A stretch of 37,381 nucleotides of DNA, from positions 1 to 37,381 of the forward strand of contig DZAZ01000010.1 of assembly GCA_022729755.1 (NCBI GenBank), written 5' to 3'. Under the pieces are notes generated by a model that ran no database searches, was not told where the DNA came from, and was given only the letters and a program-made list of their open reading frames with translations. Below are positions 22,570-30,715 of the stretch, one piece after another; position 1 is the first letter of the stretch, and each line of letters starts with the position of its first letter. Position numbers and translations under genes: made by a program. This DNA comes from Helicobacter cetorum. Lineage in GTDB: Bacteria; Campylobacterota; Campylobacteria; Campylobacterales; BB28.

Positions 22570-22982
22570 TACTTAAACCCATTTACTTTAGTTGAACCAA
22601 GAACCACATTACCGATACTTTCACTCATACTATAAACTTTATCTAACATATCTTTATCCTCTAGTTTAGTTTCAACTCCAGAACTATCAACTTCAAAAAC
22701 TTTACTTTCTTGAGTTCCATCAGGATTAGTAACCATTTTATCAGTCAAAGTAAGCTTAGAACCAGAAATTTGGTAATTAAGCTCATTTGAAACCTTTAAA
22801 ACAAATTTTAATTTTGAACAATCTGAATTATTACATCCATAAATAGTTACAACAGCACGATAGATAAAATCCAGTTTATCGGCACATTCTAATGTAGTTA
22901 TATCTTCAGAAGCTCCACAATAATCAGGTAAAAGTTCGTTTAGCTTTTCAAGAATATAAGCTAATTTTTGTTCATCATTCAC
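22569..22982 (-). CDS. element protein of unknown function (137 aa), Cys-containing
   Basis: LLPDYCGASEDITTLECADKL...YGCNNSDCSK; overlaps next ORF. Confidence 0.6.
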   Translation of the reverse strand: MNDEQKLAYILEKLNELLPDYCGASEDITTLECADKLDFIYRAVVTIYGCNNSDCSKLKFVLKVSNELNYQISGSKLTLTDKMVTNPDGTQESKVFEVDSSGVETKLEDKDMLDKVYSMSESIGNVVLGSTKVNGFK

Positions 22983-23557
22983 GGCTTAAAATTCCCAAAA
23001 TGATTATGAAGTCCAAGCATAATTTTGCTGAAACTATGCAAATTACCGTCAGTATCTTCCACGGCAAACCATTCTGAAATTTTGTTTAAATCATCTTTAT
23101 CGCGAGTTGAAAATTTATTTATCAAATCTGTATCGCTATCGCTAAAGCTACCACTTATGAGTTTTGCTAGAAATTTCAAAGCTTCGTTATCATCGCTTTT
23201 TAGTAGGGTTTCAAGCCATAGTGTGAGTTCAGAAACACTTTTATTTGAAGCTCCAAGAGTATTAAAGCTATCAGTTTCACTCACATCACCGCTTGATAAT
23301 TGAGTAATTGCTGAATAAAAAGCCTTTGAAATGCCATCACTATAAACTTTTTGTTTTAGCATTTGGTTTAAAATATAAACTATTTTTTGCAACGAATTGC
23401 TATCCACACGATTTAAAACATTATTTTCTATCTCATATTGTTGTTTAAATTTTAGATTAATTTCGTGTGCTTTGGCTTGTTTGCCTAAAGATTTATTTGC
23501 ATTGGATTGCAAAATAAAAAATGTTTTAAAAATTCCTTGAATACCTTTAGACATCAA
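22979..23557 (-). CDS. element protein of unknown function (192 aa), predicted helical
   Basis: Open frame with SD-like AAGGATTTTT upstream; Leu/Lys/Ser-rich helical composition. Confidence 0.6.
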   Translation of the reverse strand: MMSKGIQGIFKTFFILQSNANKSLGKQAKAHEINLKFKQQYEIENNVLNRVDSNSLQKIVYILNQMLKQKVYSDGISKAFYSAITQLSSGDVSETDSFNTLGASNKSVSELTLWLETLLKSDDNEALKFLAKLISGSFSDSDTDLINKFSTRDKDDLNKISEWFAVEDTDGNLHSFSKIMLGLHNHFGNFKP

Positions 23558-23564
23558 AAATCCT

Positions 23565-23825
23565 TTATTGAATTAAGCCATTAAAAGCCAAAAGTGTATC
23601 AATACTAAAAGGGTCATTTGCAAGTTGGTCAACAAATGCACCAAAATCGGCTTTTAAAGCTGTAATTTCAGCAAGAGTTGAAACTCCAAAAGTTGTACAA
23701 TCGAGTTGTTGGTCAGGTGGTAAACAAGGAATATCACCAGTGTAAGACATCGTAGCCGTATCATAGCCATCTAAAAATTGCTTGACACAAGGGTCACCCA
23801 TAACAGTATTACTAGTACAAGACAT
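23565..23825 (-). CDS. small Cys-containing protein (86 aa)
   Basis: Co-oriented ORF with SD-like sequence; MSCTSNTVMGDPCVKQF...IPCLPPDQQLDCTTFG. Confidence 0.55.
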   Translation of the reverse strand: MSCTSNTVMGDPCVKQFLDGYDTATMSYTGDIPCLPPDQQLDCTTFGVSTLAEITALKADFGAFVDQLANDPFSIDTLLAFNGLIQ

Positions 23826-23836
23826 AAAAATCCTTT

Positions 23837-25540
23837 TTATAAAGTTGAAACTAAACTTTTTAAATCATCAAAACTTGTTTCAAAACGATTAATATCATTA
23901 GAAAGTTTTTGAAGTGCAAAGAAGAAGTTAGCTTGAAGTTTACGAGGTTCATCATTTACACTATCATCTTTAAAGCTAGAAGTAGACATAGATTGAGGAT
24001 TATTCATAAAATTATAATAATCTTCAATCTCTTCAATTGATTCAAATATTTTTTTGAGATTATCATTTAAATCTTCCAAATACTCAAGAAAACCGAGCTT
24101 ATCGAGATTATCAAGTTTTTTAAGAGATTCTTTTGAAGAGTGAAGATGAGCTTCTATATTTTCAAGTTCATCTAAATATTCCAAAGAGCTAAGTTTTGCT
24201 AAACTTTCCAAATTTTTAGAGTACTCTTTAATATCAGCTAAGTTAGACAAACTTTCAAGATTAGATAAATCTTCAAGATTAGACAATTTATCGAGTTTAG
24301 TAACTATATCTGCCAAATTATCACGAGATGAAGCCAAAATTTGGTTAGTTTGAGTTAAATCAACATTAAACTCAACATCACCACCACTTGAAAAATCTAA
24401 ACTAATACTTTTACTATCAATTGCACTTTTAATATTATCAAGACCAGTTCGCAAAGAAGCAATATCAGGCGAAACTGTAACATCAACAGTTTCGATATCT
24501 ACATCAACACTTGAAACAGTAATGCTATTAGTTTGGCTAAGTGTATCAACATCTAAAGTTGCATTAGTTATATCCACATCAACAGTTGAAATAGTCATAG
24601 TGTTAGTTTGGCTAAGTGTATCAACATCCAAAGTTGCATTAGTTATATCCACATCAACGGTTGAAATAGTCATAGTGTTAGTTTGGCTAAGTGTATCAAC
24701 ATCCAAAGTTGCATTAGTTATATCTACATCAACAGTTGCAATACTCATAGTGTTAGTTTGGCTAAGTGTTCCAACATCCAAAGTTGCATTAGTTATATCC
24801 AAATCAAAATTTGAAACTGTAATAGTGTTAGTTTGGTTTAAAGTTGTAACATCAAGTGTTGCATTAGTGATATCAATATCATTAGTTTGATTAAGTGTAT
24901 CAACATCTAAAGTTGCATTAGTTATATCAATTTCAACATTAGAAATAGCAACAGTATTATTTATATTTTGAAAGTTTATTGAGTTATTTTGATTTGCTAT
25001 ATCAATATCAGCGTGAGAAACAGTTACATTTTCAATTGTGACATTAGTCGAAGCACTAGCAACACCATCAATGGCAACTTGTATATCATAAAGTTGAGTA
25101 GCTTGAATTGTAAAAAAGTCTACAAACATTCCGTGCAATTCATAAAGTTGAACAGCTTGAGTAGTAGAACTCTCATAATTTGAAAGTGCAACAGCTTGTG
25201 CAGATGCGGAAACAATTTCAGCGTGATATTGAACAGAATCAGAAATAATCGATAATTTTTCAGTAACTAACTTAAGAGCATCAACAATACTTTGAGAAGC
25301 CCTTAAAATATCTTTTGAAAGAGGTGAATCTGTGCTACTAATATGATTATTTATAGTATTATTGATAGTACCACTATTAGAAACAACATTATTAACATTA
25401 GCATCTTTAGCATTTAAAAATTCAGTTTTTTTATCTCGAACTTCATCACTAAAACTAACAAGAGTAAGTGTGTTACCAACAGTATAATTAGCAGGAATAG
25501 GATTAGTATGAGATGAATTTGGAGGAGTAGGTGCACCCAT
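23837..25540 (-). CDS. large repeat protein (567 aa), putative fibre/adhesin-like structural protein
   Basis: Multiple ~25-aa repeats VDVDITNATLDVDTLSQTNTMTIST, then Leu/Glu/Ser-rich coiled-coil-like C-terminal region (LSNLEDLSNLESLSNLADIKEY). Confidence 0.75.
   Translation of the reverse strand: MGAPTPPNSSHTNPIPANYTVGNTLTLVSFSDEVRDKKTEFLNAKDANVNNVVSNSGTINNTINNHISSTDSPLSKDILRASQSIVDALKLVTEKLSIISDSVQYHAEIVSASAQAVALSNYESSTTQAVQLYELHGMFVDFFTIQATQLYDIQVAIDGVASASTNVTIENVTVSHADIDIANQNNSINFQNINNTVAISNVEIDITNATLDVDTLNQTNDIDITNATLDVTTLNQTNTITVSNFDLDITNATLDVGTLSQTNTMSIATVDVDITNATLDVDTLSQTNTMTISTVDVDITNATLDVDTLSQTNTMTISTVDVDITNATLDVDTLSQTNSITVSSVDVDIETVDVTVSPDIASLRTGLDNIKSAIDSKSISLDFSSGGDVEFNVDLTQTNQILASSRDNLADIVTKLDKLSNLEDLSNLESLSNLADIKEYSKNLESLAKLSSLEYLDELENIEAHLHSSKESLKKLDNLDKLGFLEYLEDLNDNLKKIFESIEEIEDYYNFMNNPQSMSTSSFKDDSVNDEPRKLQANFFFALQKLSNDINRFETSFDDLKSLVSTL
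24530..24910 (-). repeat. 75-bp tandem repeat within the 567-aa ORF (about five recognisable units, outer ones diverged)
   Basis: Period gtgttagtttggctaagtgtatcaacatccaaagttgcattagttatatccacatcaacggttgaaatagtcata; central copies nearly identical. Confidence 0.9.
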
Positions 25541-25549
25541 TTTAAAACC

Positions 25550-26254
25550 TTAATTATTGGATTTAATCAAATAAGGTGAAATTTCTCCTATAAAAGATAA
25601 AAAGTTTCTTGAATTAATATAAATTTTGCCTTTACCACTTATCTTTATCATCAAAAATTCACCACTAGCAAAAGAGGTAAAAATCTTTGAAAATAAATTT
25701 TTACCTTTAGATATAACAACTTCATAATGCAGAGCATCATCCCAAGCAACAAGATGATAATTATCAACTATAATCTCTTCATTATCCAAATCTATATCAA
25801 TTAATGAACCAAAACCACTAATAGCTAAACTTCCAACTCCTTTGAAATGCTGAACAAAAAAACCACCATTACCAGCAAATAAAGAGTTAAGAATATTATT
25901 TTGAAATTTAGTGTCTATTTTAATACCACCATCACAAGCCACAAAACAACCATCATTTACATAAAATCCGTTATTTTTTAAATTCAAAATAGCAATATCT
26001 CCTATTAATTTAGGTGCTAAAATAACAGAACTATTTGCTTTATTTGATTGAAATTTTTGTAAAAAAATAGACTCTTCATTTAAAAATCGTCTAGCAATAG
26101 ATTGTAAAAAACCACCTTGTAACTCTGAAGACATATCAATATTAGAACTCATTGCAACCATCGAGTCAGATTCGGCATAAATAAAATCATCTTTTGTTTC
26201 AAATTGAACTCTTAAAAATGGTTCTGTATCATTAATTTTTTCAAAAATAGTCAT
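25550..26254 (-). CDS. AIM24/TIGR00266-like protein
   Basis: FLQKFQSNKANSSVILAPKLIGDIAILNL...FVQHFKGVGSLAISGFGSLIDIDLDNEEIIVDNYHLVAWDDALHYEV...GEFLMIKISGKGKIYINSRN pattern. Confidence 0.75.
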   Translation of the reverse strand: MTIFEKINDTEPFLRVQFETKDDFIYAESDSMVAMSSNIDMSSELQGGFLQSIARRFLNEESIFLQKFQSNKANSSVILAPKLIGDIAILNLKNNGFYVNDGCFVACDGGIKIDTKFQNNILNSLFAGNGGFFVQHFKGVGSLAISGFGSLIDIDLDNEEIIVDNYHLVAWDDALHYEVVISKGKNLFSKIFTSFASGEFLMIKISGKGKIYINSRNFLSFIGEISPYLIKSNN

Positions 26255-26312
26255 AATAAAACTCCTTAAAATTTTAGGAAGTTTATTAAAATAAAAATAA
26301 AAAATAAAATAT

Positions 26313-26735
26313 TTAAAAACTATCTCTCAACATAGCCAAAGAAAGGCTATCGCAACGAGCTTTTACTTGAAAGCACCATTTAGAATTTTCCATCTGAAAA
26401 GAAGCCTCTTTAAAATCCAAATCTTTAACAGCTAAAATTAACTTTTTAAACTTAAGGAAATTTGGTTTTCCGAGGTTAAAAATCATATCGATTAAGACTT
26501 CTTGACGAACATCTGAAAGTTTTTCAAAGAGTTCTGAACCAAAAATATCGATTAATTCAGCTACACAGCGATTTATGTCGTTTTTAGCTAAATAATAAGC
26601 TTCATCTTTAGACAAACCTAAATCTTGTATATTGCGACCAATGCCGATAGTTAAGCGACCTGAAGGGCAAACATAAGGTTTTAATTCTAAACCCTCGTGT
26701 TTTACTAAATTAGAAAGTAATCTATCTAAATTCAT
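26313..26735 (-). CDS. phage-type lysozyme (GH24 muramidase/endolysin)
   Basis: KHEGLELKPYVCPSGRLTIGIGRNI (catalytic-region pattern), RQEVLIDMIFNLGKPNFLKFKKL. Confidence 0.92.
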   Translation of the reverse strand: MNLDRLLSNLVKHEGLELKPYVCPSGRLTIGIGRNIQDLGLSKDEAYYLAKNDINRCVAELIDIFGSELFEKLSDVRQEVLIDMIFNLGKPNFLKFKKLILAVKDLDFKEASFQMENSKWCFQVKARCDSLSLAMLRDSF

Positions 26736-26977
26736 ATAAGCCCCTTAATAAGTGAAATAACTTTGTCATCTACCTTATTTTCGCTATCTTTTGCCAATAT
26801 TTCTAATATTTCGATTAAAGCCTCTTTGAGTGAAATTGTAGAAAGTGGTGGAAACAAAGATTTTATTTGTGAAACAACCATATCATCAATTTTTGATGAA
26901 GTTGATGAAGCCAAAAGTGTGAGAATATGAATTGAAACAGAGTAAAGTAGTCTAGTTTGAGATTGATTTAATGTCAT
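26732..26977 (-). CDS. small phage-type protein (81 aa) with two similar segments
   Basis: SSKIDDMVVSQIKSLF and ENKVDDKVISLIKGLI; overlaps the lysozyme start. Confidence 0.6.
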   Translation of the reverse strand: MTLNQSQTRLLYSVSIHILTLLASSTSSKIDDMVVSQIKSLFPPLSTISLKEALIEILEILAKDSENKVDDKVISLIKGLI

Positions 26978-26992
26978 GTTTTTCCTTTAAAA

Positions 26993-28525
26993 TTAAAATG
27001 GATAGTCAAAATCAGGGGAAAATTCAAAATTTACAACAGGTTCAGGCTCAATAGCTTTACGATAACCAATATCATAGAGAGTAGATTTGAATTGAAGTTC
27101 TTTAGTGAAATCTCTTAAAGACAAAGCCTCTTCATAATAATCAAACTTAGAATTAACATCGTGAAAATGCTCACTTTTAGGACTAAGCATAGATATAAGT
27201 TGAACAAAATTTTCTCTAAAATCAACTTCTGAATAAGAGTGTTTTATAAAATCATATTCATAGTTTGAAAGTTTGCCTGTATCCAAAGCTTTAAATACAT
27301 CAAAGCTAGAAGTAAAAGCTTTTAAAAGCCCGTAAGAATGGATAGTTAAATCTTGATGTAATAAATCATTTTCTAAAGAAGCAATAAGTTCTAACATTTT
27401 ACTAGAGTCACCGTGAGCTATTTTATAAGATTGAGAGATAAACGATTTTAGCGAACGAGTTGCATAATAACTATTTGCAGTAGAGTAGTGTTTATGTCGT
27501 TTAAAGCCATCTTTGTTAAGTGTTTTACCATCCCAAGTATACAAAGAAGCCCAAAAATCAAACTCTTCATTTTTCTGAATATTTTTTCGTTTTCTTTGAA
27601 AAACTTTTTTGATAGAGTCACTTTTCAATTCACCTGACATAATTCTTAAAACTTCACTATCACTCAAATCTACATATCGAACTTTGTTCATAACATTCAA
27701 CCAAAGTTTATCAAGAATACCGAAAATAGCCTCAACTTCATCAATCAAAAAAGCAAATTCAGACTGTAGAAAAAAAAGCTTAAGGTCTTGACGGCGATAT
27801 TGAACTTCGTGCCTCCAAACGGGCAAATTATCATCATCTCTATAACCATTTAAAGCCCAAAATTCTTTAAAATAACTTTTGGTTAAATTTTGTTTTATCT
27901 CAAGAGTTTTATCATAAACTCTAAATCTAAAATCACTACGACCAAAAGTAAAGCCAGTAGTTCGATAAAATCGCATATATTGATTAAAATTTTGAGGAGA
28001 ATGGCTCTCTTTAACATAAAGAGTTTGAAATTTATAAAAATCAAGAGGTTTATAATCAATACCCCAAATATCGGTAGCTAAATCTATCCGTTGGCAAGTT
28101 GATTTAAATTCACCTAAAATTCTTTTTGCAATCTCTTTTCCATATTCATAAGCTTTGATATATCCAACATCAAATAAAAATTGACTTCGATACTCGATTT
28201 TTAACTGTGATTTGTGTTGAGTGTTTTGAAATTTTGAGTTTGAGATGTGAATAGAAACTAAATCATTGCTAAGAACATAAGAGTAACCTGAAACCCCTGC
28301 ACTGAAAATTTGAAATTTACCAAGCTCTAAAAAATTATCAATAATTTTAGACTTTACTCCAAAAGCCTCTTGTAACTTAGCAATCTCTTTTTGAGTATTT
28401 AAAAATTCTATTAAATCTTGAAACTTTGTATAATAAAACTCTTCATCTAAAGCAAAATGTGCTGAATGAAGTGTATCTACAAATTGACCTACAATTCTTA
28501 AATTAGAAGATAATAGTTCCATCAA
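26993..28525 (-). CDS. replication initiation protein, Rep_trans/RstA-like (rolling-circle type)
   Basis: RIDLATDIWGIDY, FRFRVYDKTLEIK, VWRHEVQYRRQDLK motifs typical of phage/plasmid replication initiation factors. Confidence 0.8.
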   Translation of the reverse strand: MMELLSSNLRIVGQFVDTLHSAHFALDEEFYYTKFQDLIEFLNTQKEIAKLQEAFGVKSKIIDNFLELGKFQIFSAGVSGYSYVLSNDLVSIHISNSKFQNTQHKSQLKIEYRSQFLFDVGYIKAYEYGKEIAKRILGEFKSTCQRIDLATDIWGIDYKPLDFYKFQTLYVKESHSPQNFNQYMRFYRTTGFTFGRSDFRFRVYDKTLEIKQNLTKSYFKEFWALNGYRDDDNLPVWRHEVQYRRQDLKLFFLQSEFAFLIDEVEAIFGILDKLWLNVMNKVRYVDLSDSEVLRIMSGELKSDSIKKVFQRKRKNIQKNEEFDFWASLYTWDGKTLNKDGFKRHKHYSTANSYYATRSLKSFISQSYKIAHGDSSKMLELIASLENDLLHQDLTIHSYGLLKAFTSSFDVFKALDTGKLSNYEYDFIKHSYSEVDFRENFVQLISMLSPKSEHFHDVNSKFDYYEEALSLRDFTKELQFKSTLYDIGYRKAIEPEPVVNFEFSPDFDYPF

Positions 28526-28666
28526 AATAGCCTTTTTTTATAAGATAGTAAAAAAGACAATGAACTTTAAGAAGACCCAAAATGTGGGGCTTTTCAAAGT
28601 ACACTTGTCCCGAGGAGGTAACTTGTTAAACGGGGGCGTAATCAATAAAAAGAAAGGAGAGAAAAA

Positions 28667-29128
28667 TTAAAATGAAAGTGAACCTAAAAGTTCAGCAGAA
28701 GAGTATTTTTTATCAAATTGTGGAAGATGATGAACATCTATAAAATTGTAACTGACATAAGTTGAACCAGTAGAATTTTTCTTATTTTCAAGCCTGTAAT
28801 CAAACAGATAACTTTTGCCTTTTTCAACTTTACTAAATAGATTTTTATCTTTTAATTCAATAAGACCTAAAATAGGCATTTCTACCTTTAAAATATGACT
28901 TGTACCTGAAATCTCTTTACCATCTTTATCTAAAAAGCTGTAATCTTTAGCTTCTTTATCATCGATATAACCAAAAATGCGACCAAAGTTCATAGACTTA
29001 AGAGCCTCTCTCATCTGCTCACGATGTTCAATATCAGATTGAGATAAAGTAACTTTTTCACCTGAAGTAAATTCACTATGAGTAACATTCATAGGTTGAA
29101 CTTCAACTTTTTGATTTTCTTTTGACAT
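28667..29128 (-). CDS. putative ssDNA-binding / OB-fold-like protein
   Basis: Immediately upstream of Rep; beta-rich GRIFGYIDDKEAKDYSFLDKDGKEISG...GKSYLFDYRLENKKNSTGSTYVSYNFIDV; inference. Confidence 0.45.
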   Translation of the reverse strand: MSKENQKVEVQPMNVTHSEFTSGEKVTLSQSDIEHREQMREALKSMNFGRIFGYIDDKEAKDYSFLDKDGKEISGTSHILKVEMPILGLIELKDKNLFSKVEKGKSYLFDYRLENKKNSTGSTYVSYNFIDVHHLPQFDKKYSSAELLGSLSF

Positions 29129-29172
29129 TTTCTATCCTTAATTTTGATTTATTTAGTTTATAAAAAGGAGAG

Positions 29173-29209
29173 CCGAAACAAGTTTCGGTACTTTTCCTAG
29201 CGGAAAAGT
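29173..29209 (-). other. Tandem hairpins between collar ORF and 153-aa ORF
   Basis: CCGAAAC-AA-GTTTCGG (29173-29188) and ACTTTTCC-TAGC-GGAAAAGT (29190-29209). Confidence 0.8.
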
Positions 29210-29238
29210 GAAAAGTGGGAGATGAAAAAATAATAAGT

Positions 29239-29526
29239 TTAGTGTTTTATGATAGTTAAAGGCATAACAGGATTAGAACCAGATCTTCTAAGTGATAAAT
29301 AAGAAAAAGACGCTATAGAGCCAATTCCAAGTACTGATGGCAATCTAAAAGTTTCAACTCCATCGCCACCAAAAGTAACACCAATTACACTAAAAAGTTC
29401 TTGGTAATGATTTATTAAAAGTTCTCTTCCATTACAAACTAAAAATCCATAAGGAGCAGAATTACCTAAATATGGTAAAACTGTTCCAACTGGAACATTA
29501 GTTAATTGCAATGGGAGTTCCTTCAA
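29239..29526 (-). CDS. phage tail-collar domain protein
   Basis: NVPVGTVLPYLGNSAPYGFLVCNGRELLINHYQELFSVIGVTFGGDGVETFRLPSVLG; apparent TTG start. Confidence 0.85.
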   Translation of the reverse strand: MKELPLQLTNVPVGTVLPYLGNSAPYGFLVCNGRELLINHYQELFSVIGVTFGGDGVETFRLPSVLGIGSIASFSYLSLRRSGSNPVMPLTIIKH

Positions 29527-29920
29527 CTACATCCACAGCTTGAGGGTAAATTTTATTTACAGTGTTTGCAACATCATATTTAATCGCATAACCATAATTA
29601 TCTAAAACACCCCTAGAAGTTGAAGTTTCGTACATAAATAAAATGCTAACACCATCAGTTGCAGTTCCTAAATTTCCACCGATTAATTGCATAACATTTA
29701 AAAGACTATCTCTATTAAATTCAGTTGGTGCATTTGTAGCTTTTAATTTATTATTTACATCTAAACTAAAAACAGTGTTAAGCCAAGCTCCATAAGTGTT
29801 TGCTTGATTTACATAATCAGATGGGTTTTCAACTAAAGCCGAGTTAATCGTAGTTAAATCAATTTGATTTAAACCAGTTCCATCACCTAAAATTCCATTA
29901 GAAACTATCTTCAAAGCCAT
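29498..29920 (-). CDS. element protein of unknown function (140 aa), possibly N-terminal part of a fibre with the collar ORF
   Basis: ATG with SD-like AAAAAAGGATTTTTTATG; overlaps the collar ORF by 29 bp in another frame. Confidence 0.65.
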   Translation of the reverse strand: MALKIVSNGILGDGTGLNQIDLTTINSALVENPSDYVNQANTYGAWLNTVFSLDVNNKLKATNAPTEFNRDSLLNVMQLIGGNLGTATDGVSILFMYETSTSRGVLDNYGYAIKYDVANTVNKIYPQAVDVVEGTPIAIN

Positions 29921-29996
29921 AAAAAATCCTTTTTTTTAAATTTTGAGAATTAAATCTCATAATTACCAACAAAAAAATTAGCAAATATGAAATTTA

Positions 29997-30024
29997 AGAG
30001 AGTGGTGGAACAGGTCCACTCTCT
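29997..30024. other. Hairpin with 9-bp perfect stem
   Basis: AGAGAGTGG-TGGAACAGGT-CCACTCTCT. Confidence 0.8.
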
Positions 30025-30074
30025 GTAAAACAAAAAACAAAACTAAAATTAAAAGGAGGTAAAATGAAAAAGAG

Positions 30075-30096
30075 GGGGTTTAAACTAATAAACCCC
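30075..30096. other. Hairpin with 8-bp perfect stem
   Basis: GGGGTTTA-AACTAA-TAAACCCC. Confidence 0.75.
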
Positions 30097-30175
30097 TAGA
30101 TACCAACTGTTTTAATAGTAATTGGCATTTAGGGATTTATTTAAATCTCTCTTTCAACCCTCTTAATCTAAGAAA

Positions 30176-30234
30176 ATAAACAAGTTAAAAGTGCCTATTA
30201 TGGAGGTTTAACTCTAAGGCAAAACTTGTTTATT
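30176..30234. other. Long stem-loop with 12-bp perfect outer stem
   Basis: AATAAACAAGTT ... AACTTGTTTATT flanking an inner GCC...GGC pair. Confidence 0.75.
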
Positions 30235-30513
30235 ATATTTTCTATTATGGAAAAATCAGGTCAAAAGAGAAAAAAAATATTAATTTATTTATTGCATCCT
30301 TGCTAACATTTTTCAATGCACCATACGAACAAAGCTTAAGCCTTTTGATTAAACCGTGTAAGGGATTTTTGATATTATAGTCGGGATGACCTCTTCTAGC
30401 TCATTAGTCCAAAAACATCCTAATCTTAGACTACTTACGCTTTCCAGCCCTGCTTGCTCCGAACCGACTTTGGTTAACATTACATTTTTTAGATAACACT
30501 TAATAAAGAAAAA

Positions 30514-30562
30514 AATTAAGACTTACTCAAACCCCTATTTCTAGGGGCTTTGATAAACCTTA
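30514..30562. repeat. 49-bp direct repeat copy 1 containing a CCCCTATTTCTAGGGG hairpin
   Basis: aattaagacttactcaaacccctatttctaggggctttgataaacctta; identical to 30667-30715, offset 153 bp. Confidence 0.95.
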
Positions 30563-30666
30563 GTCCAAACGAGACAGCCAATTATAAAAATCAGCAGTAG
30601 CCGCATCTACCTCTAAAAAAACTCTAAAAAAAATGTCGGACCAATAAAAAAACAAAGTCTTATAAC

Positions 30667-30715
30667 AATTAAGACTTACTCAAACCCCTATTTCTAGGGG
30701 CTTTGATAAACCTTA
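30667..30715. repeat. 49-bp direct repeat copy 2; overlaps the stop codon of the CI-like gene
   Basis: Identical to copy 1; position 30713-30715 is the reverse-strand TAA of the regulator. Confidence 0.95.

Noticed and set aside
23025-23303. 92-aa plus ORF
   Set aside because: Antisense to the 192-aa element gene; no Shine-Dalgarno or motif.
24522-24890. 122-aa plus-strand ORF made of MLLVWLSVSTSKVALVISTSTVEIVIV repeats
   Set aside because: Exact antisense shadow of the 75-bp tandem repeat in the 567-aa minus-strand gene; open only because of repeat composition.
29921-30712. CRISPR array or diversity-generating retroelement/retron in the repeat-containing region
   Set aside because: Only two repeat copies with 104-bp spacing, no cas genes, and no reverse transcriptase ORF anywhere in the window.
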